A stretch of 63,934 nt of DNA from Muribaculaceae bacterium (GCA_029060285.1 JAIDUH010000197.1:1-63934); one strand, 5' to 3'. Shown: positions 28,001-34,797, numbered from the stretch's first letter. Made by a program: numbers and translations. The notes: generated by a model from the sequence alone, not told the origin.

Positions 28001-28095
28001 TTGAAGTACGTTCGACTATCGATAATCTAAACCTTAATCCTGGAGATTATGTTAAAGTAACAGATTATAAAATAATTACAAAATATAAAAATTGA
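22030..28095 (+). CDS. Sec-exported RHS/YD-repeat protein with probable nuclease tip
   Basis: A 2021-residue polymorphic-toxin-type protein. Signal peptide: MKRLYTFIAIIALYIGLN with cleavage near TVSA. A conserved N-terminal region (about 60-700) precedes YD repeats from about 750 to 1720 (YDDLGRIASV, YDRYGNVVYK, YDNFGNPTKI). The RHS core ends with YYPYGGVIADLG, GGKELMTANGLNEYDFGARQ, YYSAVPGFTSIDPF and NDPVNNTDPTGA at about 1815. The last 205 residues are the variable tip: a hydrophobic alanine/glycine-rich linker, then RVDIL...FHIVEFKL, with Asp1951, Glu1964 and Lys1966 in the order of a PD-(D/E)xK nuclease. The core is GC-rich, the tip end AT-rich, as expected when tips are exchanged. Nuclease activity is inferred from motif only. 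Confidence 0.85.
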   Translation: MKRLYTFIAIIALYIGLNPQTVSAVEVIDSLPQVIFGIDSVSGIMPLSDSDEGKSSLLNGIIPPAPQSLALARYAEYPVSHTTGIPDISIPLYEIHVGNYTLPISISYHSSGARVDDVPTCVGQGWTLNAGGAVIRTVMGAPDQPQGVSQNRKYMDVEEVRKLMAEKKGEATYGYRHIVRMLLENNKYYDTESDRYSYNVGGLTGLFRYDINKDDFVTLDHAPHMISFKSNIYAPFVDSEFVIKDAAGNEYYLGKNEVSCLSDDGNGNEYTTAWYVDSIRTPYGNVRFSYLPGDLAFNITRSSMTTEAGYYPYKNGEHGLNFGYKIEERNLSATYRHDQTLVKEITWEGNRISFTYSNSDPGFEPHRLESVTVFNADGSIRKKVTFSYTIWYESGSSGKGRPLLTSVNDSESGNFSLAYYDMDGYYGIPSWKTAKDTAGSSDLWGYYNGGNASIHFLPADIAAKLEDKVNGVSTGSRDRSPKLSYTRMGVLKSVQFPTGGNVTYSYELNSMEVDGKPYNAGGLRVSRVDINDGGTVRSKTYSYQGFLTQDPPEQRMICDMTLVWSGVDPFPSTSYATSWRTVSSYPVGYSYAPSNPVAYTFVTETCSDGSRTEYEYFPGYLADSAMARPTPHPTTWSPSLLDPGRRMPRLKRRSVYDSNGNEVFRESLEYAVGVDDDMLTTGLRLYCNVSWSDYKKGDRFYTNRDTEKVDEWFPIAGVSILPDVDDYLFYEETKARRIPTLPSRRTEEDLATGFKTVTEYSYDADYRTLQPRSQTVTNSNGTVFRTEYTYPFNHTEAYCREMTEWGLNDLPVETRIYSGQALLSKERIGYTLHNGFFYPSSISSWSAPTASSLQSPPATLPERERISSFNSKGRPLLAKINATDETSFKWNSRDDLLESSTAPGGLKTTYTHKPLFGLASVTLPNGYTTSYLYNAAGLLQSVSDKSGAIEEYTYSYTNHPKLYGDGNSVTTRRKLDASGFHEVLNKQYYSGLGLPTTLVQGGMNTKGEYLYSTTGYDNMGRPVVNILPGAGGKTPKFKSYSEIDLLAKETHGEDYARSQTIFDALERPVKVTTPGDAWNEAGKAKVTQYIANAANSVRLYRAPMTAISLVEDGYYAAKTLQGVRTVDEDGKEMTVYTDRLGRKVLERRGPESKKGQNDTYFVYNDLGQLRYVLSPAYQEDANQTEYVYEYRYDRYGNVVYKAIPGAGYTQYWYDRAGRLAYMQDANLRSKSLYRFFIYDKAGRQAIQGVCKVCTRDETVNFATYTGGTGGFMSTGYTLANSSRIQQATLETVSYYDDHTFTTYLDTDIAKSSTQSCKGLQTGSVVYNSDGTKSSSALYYDAKGQVIESKERTSFGTLRTTTNTYTYSGQPLKSMVTEGNVTTITENTYDPGSGLLTATDVTINGTKQRVSAVAYDDLGRIASVTRGAEQNSGGKVSYTYNIHGQTTSITGPGFSQNLFYADGPGNKLYNGSVSAMTWTMGPGTARRGYKYSYNDYGWLTSADYGESDALTAYRDRYSEKFTAFTRNGGITKLQRNGLKADGTYGKVDDLTLVYTGNRVSGVSDLAPAVTQNGSMDYPGGNTSKVPTYNAFGALVSDYGRGITSIDYDNFGNPTKIQYSGSRSTSNVYSSSGEKLKTVQNSGFTKLNDAAIIFDEGIYSVQADDMNIVGISAGSTVEYHGNIIYRNGTVDMILFPGGYATINGNSVTFHYYTQDYLGNNRAVINGSTGAIEQTVAYYPYGGVIADLGTAATTGQPYKFGGKELMTANGLNEYDFGARQYYSAVPGFTSIDPFCEDTQWLSPYLFCGNDPVNNTDPTGAILETVWDVGNVLYDVGEAAYNHMTGNHDKAKQNWIDAGLDIGAMLIPGIPAGASKVGKAVKAAVGKADKVTDVVSDGKKASKGMKNAERVAEGKEFGKSSAKSITDANQSTAAEVTLVPMNGKGNVKGNRTRVDILKQNDNTFHIVEFKLTDTTPLTKGQKNAWEHVKNGNGIFEVRSTIDNLNLNPGDYVKVTDYKIITKYKN
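27193..27475 (+). repeat. RHS core segment, copy 1 (inside the intact gene)
   Basis: The end of the RHS core from ATCAACGG at 27193 to the DPTG codons. It is closely similar at DNA level to 28925-29207, with most differences at third codon positions, except for a divergent patch after the GFT codons. This is the seam at which tips can be swapped. Confidence 0.85.
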
Positions 28096-28101
28096 ATTAT
28101 C

Positions 28102-28764
28102 ATGAGTACTTATTTTGACCAAGTAGCATCAGAATTATTGGAAGATCCATATTTCCAAAAATTCAAATTTAGGAAAGGTGACAGTTCTTTGATACAAAAA
28201 ACAAGATATTGTATACAGATAATTAACCTTGAACATTGGAATTGTTTCAACATTTCTCTTTCGATACGACCTCATTATGGGGTTAGATTCGAACTACTAC
28301 GCAAGTGGTTTGAAAAATTCAGTTTCAAATCATTGAGAGATCAGCGAAATGGATGCTATGTTGGATTTGATGGGCGTATGTTAGGGAAACAAAACACGTA
28401 TGAATTCCCATATTATGAAACAGGACAAATCTATAAAGATGAGTTCAAGAAACTTAGAGACGATATCATCGAATGCAGCGAGTATGTGTTTGATGAGTAT
28501 TCTACTCTTGAAAAAGCATATCAAAAAAAATTAATACCCATTCTTGAAGGAAAGAAAGAGCTCCCAGGAGTTGGTGCCGATTGGTTTTTTGAAAATCTTA
28601 CATTATGTAAGATTCTTCATCCGGAAAAATATGAGGAACTAAAAGACATTCATTTAAGACATGCAGAGGAAATGTATGAAAGGAATGAGCCAAACATGTC
28701 AATGTATTATCCACGTATGGGTGAAATCCTAACATATATGGAGAATCAAAAGTTTATGATATAG
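28102..28764 (+). CDS. putative immunity protein for the RHS tip
   Basis: A 220-residue protein without signal peptide or membrane segment, starting 6 bp after the RHS stop. It is AT-rich like the toxin tip and unlike the core. No domain is recognised; aromatic-rich beta stretches (GCYVGFDGRMLGKQNTYEF) and an acidic helical C-terminal half are visible. Position directly behind a variable toxin tip, matching base composition and cytoplasmic location are what one expects of an immunity protein that neutralises a toxin acting in the cytoplasm, such as a nuclease. This is an inference; the gene could be tip-associated but not protective. Confidence 0.65.
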   Translation: MSTYFDQVASELLEDPYFQKFKFRKGDSSLIQKTRYCIQIINLEHWNCFNISLSIRPHYGVRFELLRKWFEKFSFKSLRDQRNGCYVGFDGRMLGKQNTYEFPYYETGQIYKDEFKKLRDDIIECSEYVFDEYSTLEKAYQKKLIPILEGKKELPGVGADWFFENLTLCKILHPEKYEELKDIHLRHAEEMYERNEPNMSMYYPRMGEILTYMENQKFMI

Positions 28765-28918
28765 AAAAACTCCTTTTGTATATTTGGTCTATTAGTTTAG
28801 CTTCAAAATTTAGTTATGTTTTATCATTTGTCGCTTATCCATGACCAAACGGAAAAAGGCGATACTCTCCATTATTTATTACACGTACAATATGTATTAC
28901 TACTCATGTAACAAGTGA

Positions 28919-29794
28919 ATCGAAATCAACGGCTCGACCGGAGCGATAGAGCAGACTGTCGCTTACTATCCATACGGCGGAGTTATCGCCGACCTTGGCA
29001 CGGCAGCGACAACAGGCCAGCCCTACAAGTTCGGAGGCAAGGAGCTGATGACCGCCAATGGTATCAATGAGTATGACTTTGGAGCGCGACAATATTACTC
29101 TGCTGTCCCCGGATTCACGAAGCCGGATCCGATGGCTGAGAAGTATCCGTGGCTCTCCCCATATCTTTATTGCGGCAACAATCCGGTTAATCTGGTGGAT
29201 CCTTCTGGAATGATCTGGGAAAATCCAGAAGATGCTGAGAGGTTATTGAATAATGTAAAAGATCGAATTCAGAATTTGCAAGATCAGATATCTGGATTGA
29301 ATGCTGATCTGGATAATAAAGATCTCACTGATAAAGAAAAAAAAATAACCCGATCCATGATAAAGGAGAATAAAGAGAAAATAACATTATTAGAAAATAG
29401 TATGACGACAATTGTTGACATGGGTAATGACCAAGAACATATTTATGCATTTGAATCAACAGACGGAAGTCAGCCAAACATGGTAAGACAGGGAGAAGAC
29501 GGAACTATTTTTGTTCAGGCATCCTCAGATTCTATGGCTCTTCATGAAATAACACATGTTGGTCAGTCCTTGAAAAATGATGGTCTTATCTTTGTAGATG
29601 GTAAGTTAAGGAATGCCTCTACAGAACTGGGTGGGGCTGCTAAAAACGAAGTGGTTGCCTATAGGACGCAATTTGCCATGGATCCGCGCGATATGCCCAT
29701 TCCCGTCATTTCAATAAAAATGATAAACAACAAATACCTTCAACATATACAGAACCCGCAAACGGGAAAACCTCTATACCCTTATCTGCAATGA
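28919..29794 (+). pseudogene. orphan RHS tip with HEXXH metallopeptidase-like domain
   Basis: A displaced C-terminal RHS fragment. The frame opens right after a TGA at 28916-28918 and begins with the RHS core end (INGSTGAIEQ, YYPYGGVIADLG, GGKELMTANGINEYDFGARQ), then PVNLVDPSG and a different tip of about 200 residues. The tip has a helical Lys/Glu-rich part and then ALHEITHVGQSLKND, an HEXXH zinc-peptidase motif at 29543-29557, followed by KNEVVAYRTQ whose Glu could be a third ligand. There is no signal peptide, no promoter and no start before ATG 29048, so it is probably silent unless recombined onto the intact core. Its stop overlaps the next gene by 4 bp. Confidence 0.8.
28925..29207 (+). 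repeat. RHS core segment, copy 2 (orphan tip)
   Basis: Partner of 27193-27475, 1732 bp downstream in direct orientation. Homology starts abruptly at ATCAACGG. Recombination between the copies would delete the first tip and its immunity gene and fuse the second tip in frame to the core. Confidence 0.85.
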
Positions 29795-30564
29795 AAGATA
29801 TGCGACTAAAGCTTTCCATTGTTGTTAATTTATTGGGTCTAATTATCATCTTTTCAGTAGAGGTGTACAGTTTTAAATTCAATAAAGATGATGGAATGAA
29901 TGTATACTCCAACAAGTTTACCTATATTGTTGTTGATTCCGATTTCAGTAAGGCTCAGATATATGAAATGGATCCAAACCCACATCATCCTGTACTATCA
30001 AGGGTTTACTGGCGGGGGGACTTTCATTTCCGACATATTAAAGATGATTTCTATTCAATTGTCAACAAAGAATGGCCAGGTAAAGAATGCATTGATAATA
30101 TGGATGTTTCTTATATGCCATTGGATATAGGATGCGTCACTGCCAGATTCAGACTTGATAACTGTAAGGATCAATATGTAATAATGGCCAAGAGTATTAG
30201 AACAGACTCCATATATAGGATGGTTTATCCTGTTGAGAAAGAACTGAATTTGCCGATAGATGACTATGGCTACCGTTTTTCGATCAGTCCTTCAGAATCC
30301 AACTGTGATTTAATGGCCGGTATATATTATGGATTTTCACCAACCATAAAGTATCTTGATTTGCCAAAAATGCATAAAGATTTTTTTTCTTCAGGAGGAT
30401 CTATTGATATTTATTTTCCGCTTTTTAACGATTGGATTTTTGACCTCTGGTGTATCAACGGAGATATTTTGCAAATGAATAATCAAATTCTCAATGAAAA
30501 AATTGTATGGCATGGGAAAGAATTTAAGTTATTCACCGGTATACCGGGCACTTTCAATCAATAA
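29791..30564 (+). CDS. signal-anchored envelope protein, putative immunity protein of the orphan tip
   Basis: A 257-residue protein that begins with a membrane or signal segment (KLSIVVNLLGLIIIFSVEVY, residues 6-25) and continues as a soluble, aromatic-rich domain that should face the periplasm. The start overlaps the stop of the orphan RHS tip by 4 bp (ATGA), the tight coupling typical of toxin and immunity genes. The AT-rich composition matches the tip. No family is recognised. Export would fit protection against a peptidase acting in the envelope; this is an inference from topology and position. Confidence 0.6.
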   Translation: MKDMRLKLSIVVNLLGLIIIFSVEVYSFKFNKDDGMNVYSNKFTYIVVDSDFSKAQIYEMDPNPHHPVLSRVYWRGDFHFRHIKDDFYSIVNKEWPGKECIDNMDVSYMPLDIGCVTARFRLDNCKDQYVIMAKSIRTDSIYRMVYPVEKELNLPIDDYGYRFSISPSESNCDLMAGIYYGFSPTIKYLDLPKMHKDFFSSGGSIDIYFPLFNDWIFDLWCINGDILQMNNQILNEKIVWHGKEFKLFTGIPGTFNQ

Positions 30565-31270
30565 ATGTGCAATTGCCTTATGTATTGCACTCTTCTGCAA
30601 TATGGTTTTTGTAGATTGTGGTGATATGTTTGCGACAAAGTATACTGCTGATGAATTTGGATATATCAATGTTGATGAAGACGGGAAATATGTGGAAATT
30701 TTCAAAAAAATCCCATCAGAATATGGTTATGAAAATATTGCCTGTTGTAGAATCAACGAAAGGATCGATAGTTATTTCACCATCTCGTCCCTCCAACCAA
30801 TATCTTATAGGGATCTTGATATTCATATTTTTCAGGAATATAGTCAATCTCCGGATTCCATTTCGGTAAAGATAGTATTGCCTCCATTAGAAACTGATAG
30901 CCTCTACGTAAGGATTAATACTTCGATAGGATATCCCGAAAAATTTAGTTTTTCGTCTGACGGGACAGTGGAATTCCGTTTGAAAAAGTACCAATTCGAA
31001 TACGATAATTTCTTTAGCACTGTGGTATATCCCGAGATAAATCCTTTCAGAACAGACACATCTTGGGGTAATTGTGAAACGCTATCCTTTCTTGACTTGA
31101 GACTGGATGAAATTCTGGATGTGGCAGATCCGTCACTAACCAGAATAGAGATTGACATCCCCGACTTCACAAGCGATATCTTTCAGAAATGGGTAATCAT
31201 CGAAGATTTTGTTTTAAGGAAGGATTCCTATATATTATGGAGAAATATTCAATTTGAAATTCAAAACTAA
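30494..31270 (+). CDS. second envelope protein after the orphan tip
   Basis: A 258-residue protein overlapping the previous gene by 71 bp in another frame. It has an N-terminal hydrophobic segment ending in cysteine-rich ALCIALFCNMVFVDCGDM, which could be a lipoprotein signal with the Cys of VDCG as lipid site. ATG at 30512 is an alternative start that shortens the overlap. The mature part is beta-rich and acidic (IRINT-like strands; ITIEIDIPDF-like strand near the end). No family is recognised. It resembles its neighbour in size, topology and base composition, so it may be a diverged second immunity protein or a helper. Confidence 0.5.
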   Translation: MKKLYGMGKNLSYSPVYRALSINKCAIALCIALFCNMVFVDCGDMFATKYTADEFGYINVDEDGKYVEIFKKIPSEYGYENIACCRINERIDSYFTISSLQPISYRDLDIHIFQEYSQSPDSISVKIVLPPLETDSLYVRINTSIGYPEKFSFSSDGTVEFRLKKYQFEYDNFFSTVVYPEINPFRTDTSWGNCETLSFLDLRLDEILDVADPSLTRIEIDIPDFTSDIFQKWVIIEDFVLRKDSYILWRNIQFEIQN

Positions 31271-31371
31271 GAGAGTAAATTTTATCATTTCAGTTAAGGC
31301 AGGAGGCTCGCTATCCATCAACGGCAATTAGCCCATTCCATTAAATATTTGTAGATATTTGTTGAAAAGTT

Positions 31372-31401
31372 TTGAGAATCTAACATTTTTTTATAAATTT
31401 G
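31372..31401 (+). promoter_or_regulatory. promoter of paralogue 1
   Basis: TTG (31372-31374) and TAAATTTG (31394-31401) with 19 bp between them, followed by a conserved leader of about 90 nt. Confidence 0.75.
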
Positions 31402-31413
31402 CAAGGTCAGGGT

Positions 31414-31433
31414 GCGTCTGTGATGGCAGATGC
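31414..31433 (+). promoter_or_regulatory. leader hairpin of paralogue 1
   Basis: GCGTCTG (31414-31420) pairs with CAGATGC (31427-31433) through a 6-nt loop. The same hairpin is at 32515-32534 and 33627-33646; in the third copy the stem reads GCATCTG, so a G-U pair becomes A-U and pairing is kept. Confidence 0.6.
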
Positions 31434-31492
31434 ATTCTGACGTCGCTCAGAGAGTTATAAATTTTGTGTTCAATCAATCTAAATCAATTTAT

Positions 31493-32398
31493 ATGAGGAA
31501 ATTTTTTACTTTAACACTAAAATCCAAACTGTTCCTGTTTTTATGTCTCCTCTTCGTGGCTACTGTTTCTGTGAAAGCCGAGGAATATAAATCGATGATA
31601 CGCTATGATCGGGTTTGGGAACATATTTCAGTTTATTGGGATGACAATACTGTTTATTATACCAAGTTTGACGATGCCGAGGAAATCAACGGCAAGACCT
31701 ATCATCCATTGGTGTCTTTCCGTAAGGAAAATTATAGCCAAGATGAAGAAGGCAAATCTCATCTTTTGGACGTAGATGACAATTACTTCCAGCATGAAGG
31801 ATACCTGCGTGAGGAAGACGGCAAGGTCTATACCCTCATCACTGATGTCGAGCGCAGTGACTACGGCTTGCATGGGCATCTCTATATTCCGAATGGCAGT
31901 GATGCCCATCCCGCAGATCTGGAAGAAATGCTCATATATGACTTTACCTGTAAGGAAGGTGAATCTTATCGTGGACTGGTTACGAATGGGTATTATGTAG
32001 ATGAAACCACCTACAAGGTCAAATCCGCCAAATTCATTGAAATCGATGGCGAGCAGCATCGTTGCCTGGTTGTATCTCCAGAGGAATACAATGAATATTT
32101 AGAGCTGCCAATGGTAGAGGGTATAGGCATCGCGAGCGAATATGGATGTCTTACCACCATAAATACCGATATGCCAACGTTTCCCTGTATGGATCACATA
32201 TTCAGCTGTGTATTGGATATGGATGGCAAGGAGGTCTATAGACGCGGTGAAGGCCTCTCGGGCATTCCGATCATAGGGAGTATGGCAGATCAGTCAGAAG
32301 AGACAGCCCCGATATATGATGTCTACGGCCGCCGCATCAGCGCCCCGGCTCCCGGTCAGCTCTATATTCAGGGAGGGAAGAAATTCATAGCCCGCTGA
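31493..32398 (+). CDS. secreted protein, tandem paralogue 1 of 3
   Basis: A 301-residue secreted protein. The ATG at 31493 is chosen because it begins a signal peptide shared by all three copies (SKLFLFLCLLFVATVSVKA, cleaved before EEYKSMIRYDRVWEH); the frame is open further upstream only through the conserved leader. The mature domain is acidic and beta-rich (NGKTYHPLVSF, LREEDGKVYTLITDV, MLIYDFTCKEGESY, MVEGIGIASEYGCLT). The last 30 residues (APIYDVYGRRISAPAPGQLY then IQGGKKFIAR) match a C-terminal signature seen on many Bacteroidales surface proteins, probably a sorting tail. Function is not known. Confidence 0.8.
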   Translation: MRKFFTLTLKSKLFLFLCLLFVATVSVKAEEYKSMIRYDRVWEHISVYWDDNTVYYTKFDDAEEINGKTYHPLVSFRKENYSQDEEGKSHLLDVDDNYFQHEGYLREEDGKVYTLITDVERSDYGLHGHLYIPNGSDAHPADLEEMLIYDFTCKEGESYRGLVTNGYYVDETTYKVKSAKFIEIDGEQHRCLVVSPEEYNEYLELPMVEGIGIASEYGCLTTINTDMPTFPCMDHIFSCVLDMDGKEVYRRGEGLSGIPIIGSMADQSEETAPIYDVYGRRISAPAPGQLYIQGGKKFIAR

Positions 32399-32472
32399 AG
32401 TGTTATGAGGCAAATCTGCTGAACAAGTGCAGAATTACATTAAAAAACTTTTCTGCGCACGTCTGCTCGTTC

Positions 32473-32502
32473 TTGCTCCGGACAAATTTTTGTATAAATT
32501 TG
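32473..32502 (+). promoter_or_regulatory. promoter of paralogue 2
   Basis: TTG (32473-32475) and TAAATTTG (32495-32502), 19 bp apart, with the shared leader and hairpin (32515-32534) behind it. Confidence 0.75.
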
Positions 32503-32594
32503 CAAGGTCAGGGTGCGTCTGTGTTGTCAGATGCATTCTGGCATGTCATCCGAGAGTTATAAATTTTGTGTTTGATCAATCTAAATCAATTTAT

Positions 32595-33512
32595 ATGAAG
32601 AAAAAATTTACTATAATGTTACAATCCAAACTGTTCCTGTTTTTATGTCTCGTCTTCGTGGCAACTGTTTCTGTGAAAGCCGAGGAATATAAATCAATGA
32701 TACGCTATGACCGTGTTTGGGAACATACTTCAGTTAATTATAATAGCAAAACTGTATATTATAATAAATTTGACGGTCCGGAGGAAATCAATGGCAAGAC
32801 TTATCATCGACTGGTATCATTTCGCAAGGCACGTTATGACTATGATGCAGAGGGAAAGATATATCTCTTCGATGTAGATGAGAATTACTTATGGCATGAA
32901 GGATATATGCGAGAGGAGGATGGCAAAGTCTATACACTTGTCACCGATATAGTGCATGATGATTACGGCGAATATGGAAAACTCTATATTCCCACTGACA
33001 GTGATGCTCATCCCTCTGATCTGCAGGAAAAACTCCTCTATGATTTCACTTGTAAAGAAGGAGAGTCTTATCATGGGTTGCAAGGGAACCTGAGTTATGT
33101 AGAGGAAATGATCTATAAAGTCAAGTCAATTGAATCAATAGAGATTGACGGAGAGCAACACCGCCGCTTGCTGGTATCTCCAGAAGGATATGACGATATA
33201 GAACTGAAGATGGTTGAGGGTGTAGGTGTTGATAGCGAATATGGATGTCTTACCTCCATCCACTTTCTTAACCTGCTTGCTTGTCCCTGCAGAGATCACA
33301 TGTTCAGCCGTGTATTAGATATGGATGGCAAAGAGGTCTATATGCGCGGTGAAGATCCATCGCGCATACCGATTGACTTTTTAGGAGTAGGGAGCATGGC
33401 AGAGCAGGCAGAAGAAACAGCACCTATCTATGATCTCTATGGGCGTCGCATCAGCAACCCTGCCCCGGGTCAGCTCTACATTCAGGGAGGGAAGAAATTC
33501 ATAGCCCGCTGA
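32595..33512 (+). CDS. secreted protein, tandem paralogue 2 of 3
   Basis: A 305-residue paralogue of its two neighbours. The start at 32595 gives MKKKFTIMLQSKLFLFLCLV, the same signal peptide as the others. The mature part keeps EEYKSMIRYDRVWEH, EEINGKTYHRLVSF and YGRRISNPAPGQLYIQGG; the middle has diverged most (YGEYGKLYIPTDSDAHPSDL; SYHGLQGNLSYVEEM). The C-terminal insert RIPIDFLGVGSM is shared with copy 3 and absent from copy 1. The 3' flank is nearly identical to that of copy 1, showing that the duplicated unit is about 1.1 kb and includes the intergenic region. Confidence 0.8.
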   Translation: MKKKFTIMLQSKLFLFLCLVFVATVSVKAEEYKSMIRYDRVWEHTSVNYNSKTVYYNKFDGPEEINGKTYHRLVSFRKARYDYDAEGKIYLFDVDENYLWHEGYMREEDGKVYTLVTDIVHDDYGEYGKLYIPTDSDAHPSDLQEKLLYDFTCKEGESYHGLQGNLSYVEEMIYKVKSIESIEIDGEQHRRLLVSPEGYDDIELKMVEGVGVDSEYGCLTSIHFLNLLACPCRDHMFSRVLDMDGKEVYMRGEDPSRIPIDFLGVGSMAEQAEETAPIYDLYGRRISNPAPGQLYIQGGKKFIAR

Positions 33513-33608
33513 AGTGTTATGAGTCAAATCTGCTGAACAAGTGCAGAATTACATTAAAAAACTTTTCTGCGCACGTCTGCTAGTTCTTGCGCCGGACAAA
33601 TTTTTGTA

Positions 33609-33616
33609 TAAATTCA
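33609..33616 (+). promoter_or_regulatory. damaged -7 box of paralogue 3
   Basis: At the place of TAAATTTG in copies 1 and 2 the sequence is TAAATTCA, caused by loss of two bases (TG). The leader and its hairpin (33627-33646) are otherwise kept. Confidence 0.75.
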
Positions 33617-33706
33617 AGGTCAGGGTGCATCTGTGTTGGCAGATGCATTCTGGCATGTCATCCGAGAGTTATTAATTTTGTGTTTAATCGATCTAAATCA
33701 ATCTAT

Positions 33707-34621
33707 ATGAGGAAATTTTTTACTTTAACACTAACATCCAAACTGTTCCTGTTTTTATGTCTCGTCTTCGTGGCGACTATTTCTGTGAAAGCCGAGGAAT
33801 ACAAGTCGATGATACGCTATGATCGTGTCTGGGAACATATTGCAGTTCATTGGACTCACAACACTGTATATTATGCAAAGTTTGACGGCGCTGAGGAAAT
33901 CAACGGCAAGACCTATCACAGACTGGTGTCTTTCCGTAGGTCAGATTTTAACTATGATGAAGAGGGGAAGCCGTATGTATTTGATGTGGATGAGAATTAC
34001 TTGCAGCATGAAGGATACCTGCGTGAGGAGGACGGCAAGGTCTATACCCTCATAACTGATGTCAAGCGCAGTGACTACGGCTTACATGGGCACCTCTATA
34101 TGCCGAATGGCAGTGATGCCCATCCCGCAGATCTGGAAGAAATGCTCATATATGACTTTACCTGTAAGGAAGGTGAATCTTATCGTGGACTGGTTACGAA
34201 TGGGTATTATGTAGATGAAATCACCTACAAGGTCAAATCCACTGAATTCATTGAGATCGATGGAGAGCAACATCATCGCCTGTTGGTATCTCCAGAGGAA
34301 AGTGAATGGTTAGAACTGCCAATGGTCGAGGGTGTAGGCATCGCGAGCGAATATGGATGTCTTACCACCATCAATACCGACATGCCAACGTGTCCCTGTA
34401 TGGATCACATATTCAGCCGTGTATTGGATATGTATGGCAAAGAGATCTATAGAGAAGATGAAGACCCGTCGCGCATACCGATCGACTTCTTAGGAGTAGG
34501 GAGCATAGCAGAGCAGGTCGGAGAAGCAGCACCTATATATGATCTCTACGGACGTCGCATCAGTGCCCCGGTTCCCGGTCAGCTCTATATTCAGGGAGGG
34601 AAGAAATACATTGGAAAGTGA
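33707..34621 (+). CDS. secreted protein, tandem paralogue 3 of 3
   Basis: A 304-residue paralogue. The start at 33707 gives MRKFFTLTLTSKLFLFLCLV. The middle is nearly identical to copy 1 (LREEDGKVYTLITDV, YGLHGHLYMPNGSDAHPADL, LVTNGYYVDEITYKVKS), whereas the C-terminal region (RIPIDFLGVGSIAEQ) follows copy 2; this mosaic suggests gene conversion between copies. The sorting-like tail is YDLYGRRISAPVPGQLYIQ followed by GGKKYIGK. Its promoter has lost the -7 consensus, so expression may depend on read-through from copy 2. A hairpin follows the stop. Confidence 0.8.
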   Translation: MRKFFTLTLTSKLFLFLCLVFVATISVKAEEYKSMIRYDRVWEHIAVHWTHNTVYYAKFDGAEEINGKTYHRLVSFRRSDFNYDEEGKPYVFDVDENYLQHEGYLREEDGKVYTLITDVKRSDYGLHGHLYMPNGSDAHPADLEEMLIYDFTCKEGESYRGLVTNGYYVDEITYKVKSTEFIEIDGEQHHRLLVSPEESEWLELPMVEGVGIASEYGCLTTINTDMPTCPCMDHIFSRVLDMYGKEIYREDEDPSRIPIDFLGVGSIAEQVGEAAPIYDLYGRRISAPVPGQLYIQGGKKYIGK

Positions 34622-34648
34622 TCACAGATTAATGCTAAATGTTTTAAA

Positions 34649-34676
34649 AAAGCCATTCCTTATCGGGGATGGCTTT
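34649..34676 (+). terminator. hairpin after paralogue 3
   Basis: AAAGCCATTCC (34649-34659) pairs with GGGATGGCTTT (34666-34676). The stem is strong but there is no long T tract, so termination is likely but not certain. The following stretch to 34797 holds no gene. Confidence 0.6.
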
Positions 34677-34797
34677 GATGTATATAGCTCTCAAAATTAA
34701 AAATCTCACTCGGCGAGCCTTCTGTCCCATCTGCTTGAGATCCTTTCCTGAGCATACACCCCGATAATCGAAAAATTTATTATAAATTCTTAATTTA

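Noticed and set aside
22030..31270. Insertion sequence or integrase explaining the RHS tip exchange
   Set aside because: No transposase, terminal inverted repeats or target duplication were seen; homology of the core ends is sufficient.
31430..31492. Upstream starts of the three tandem paralogues
   Set aside because: The open frame passes through the conserved promoter and leader; the signal peptide begins at the later ATG in all three copies.
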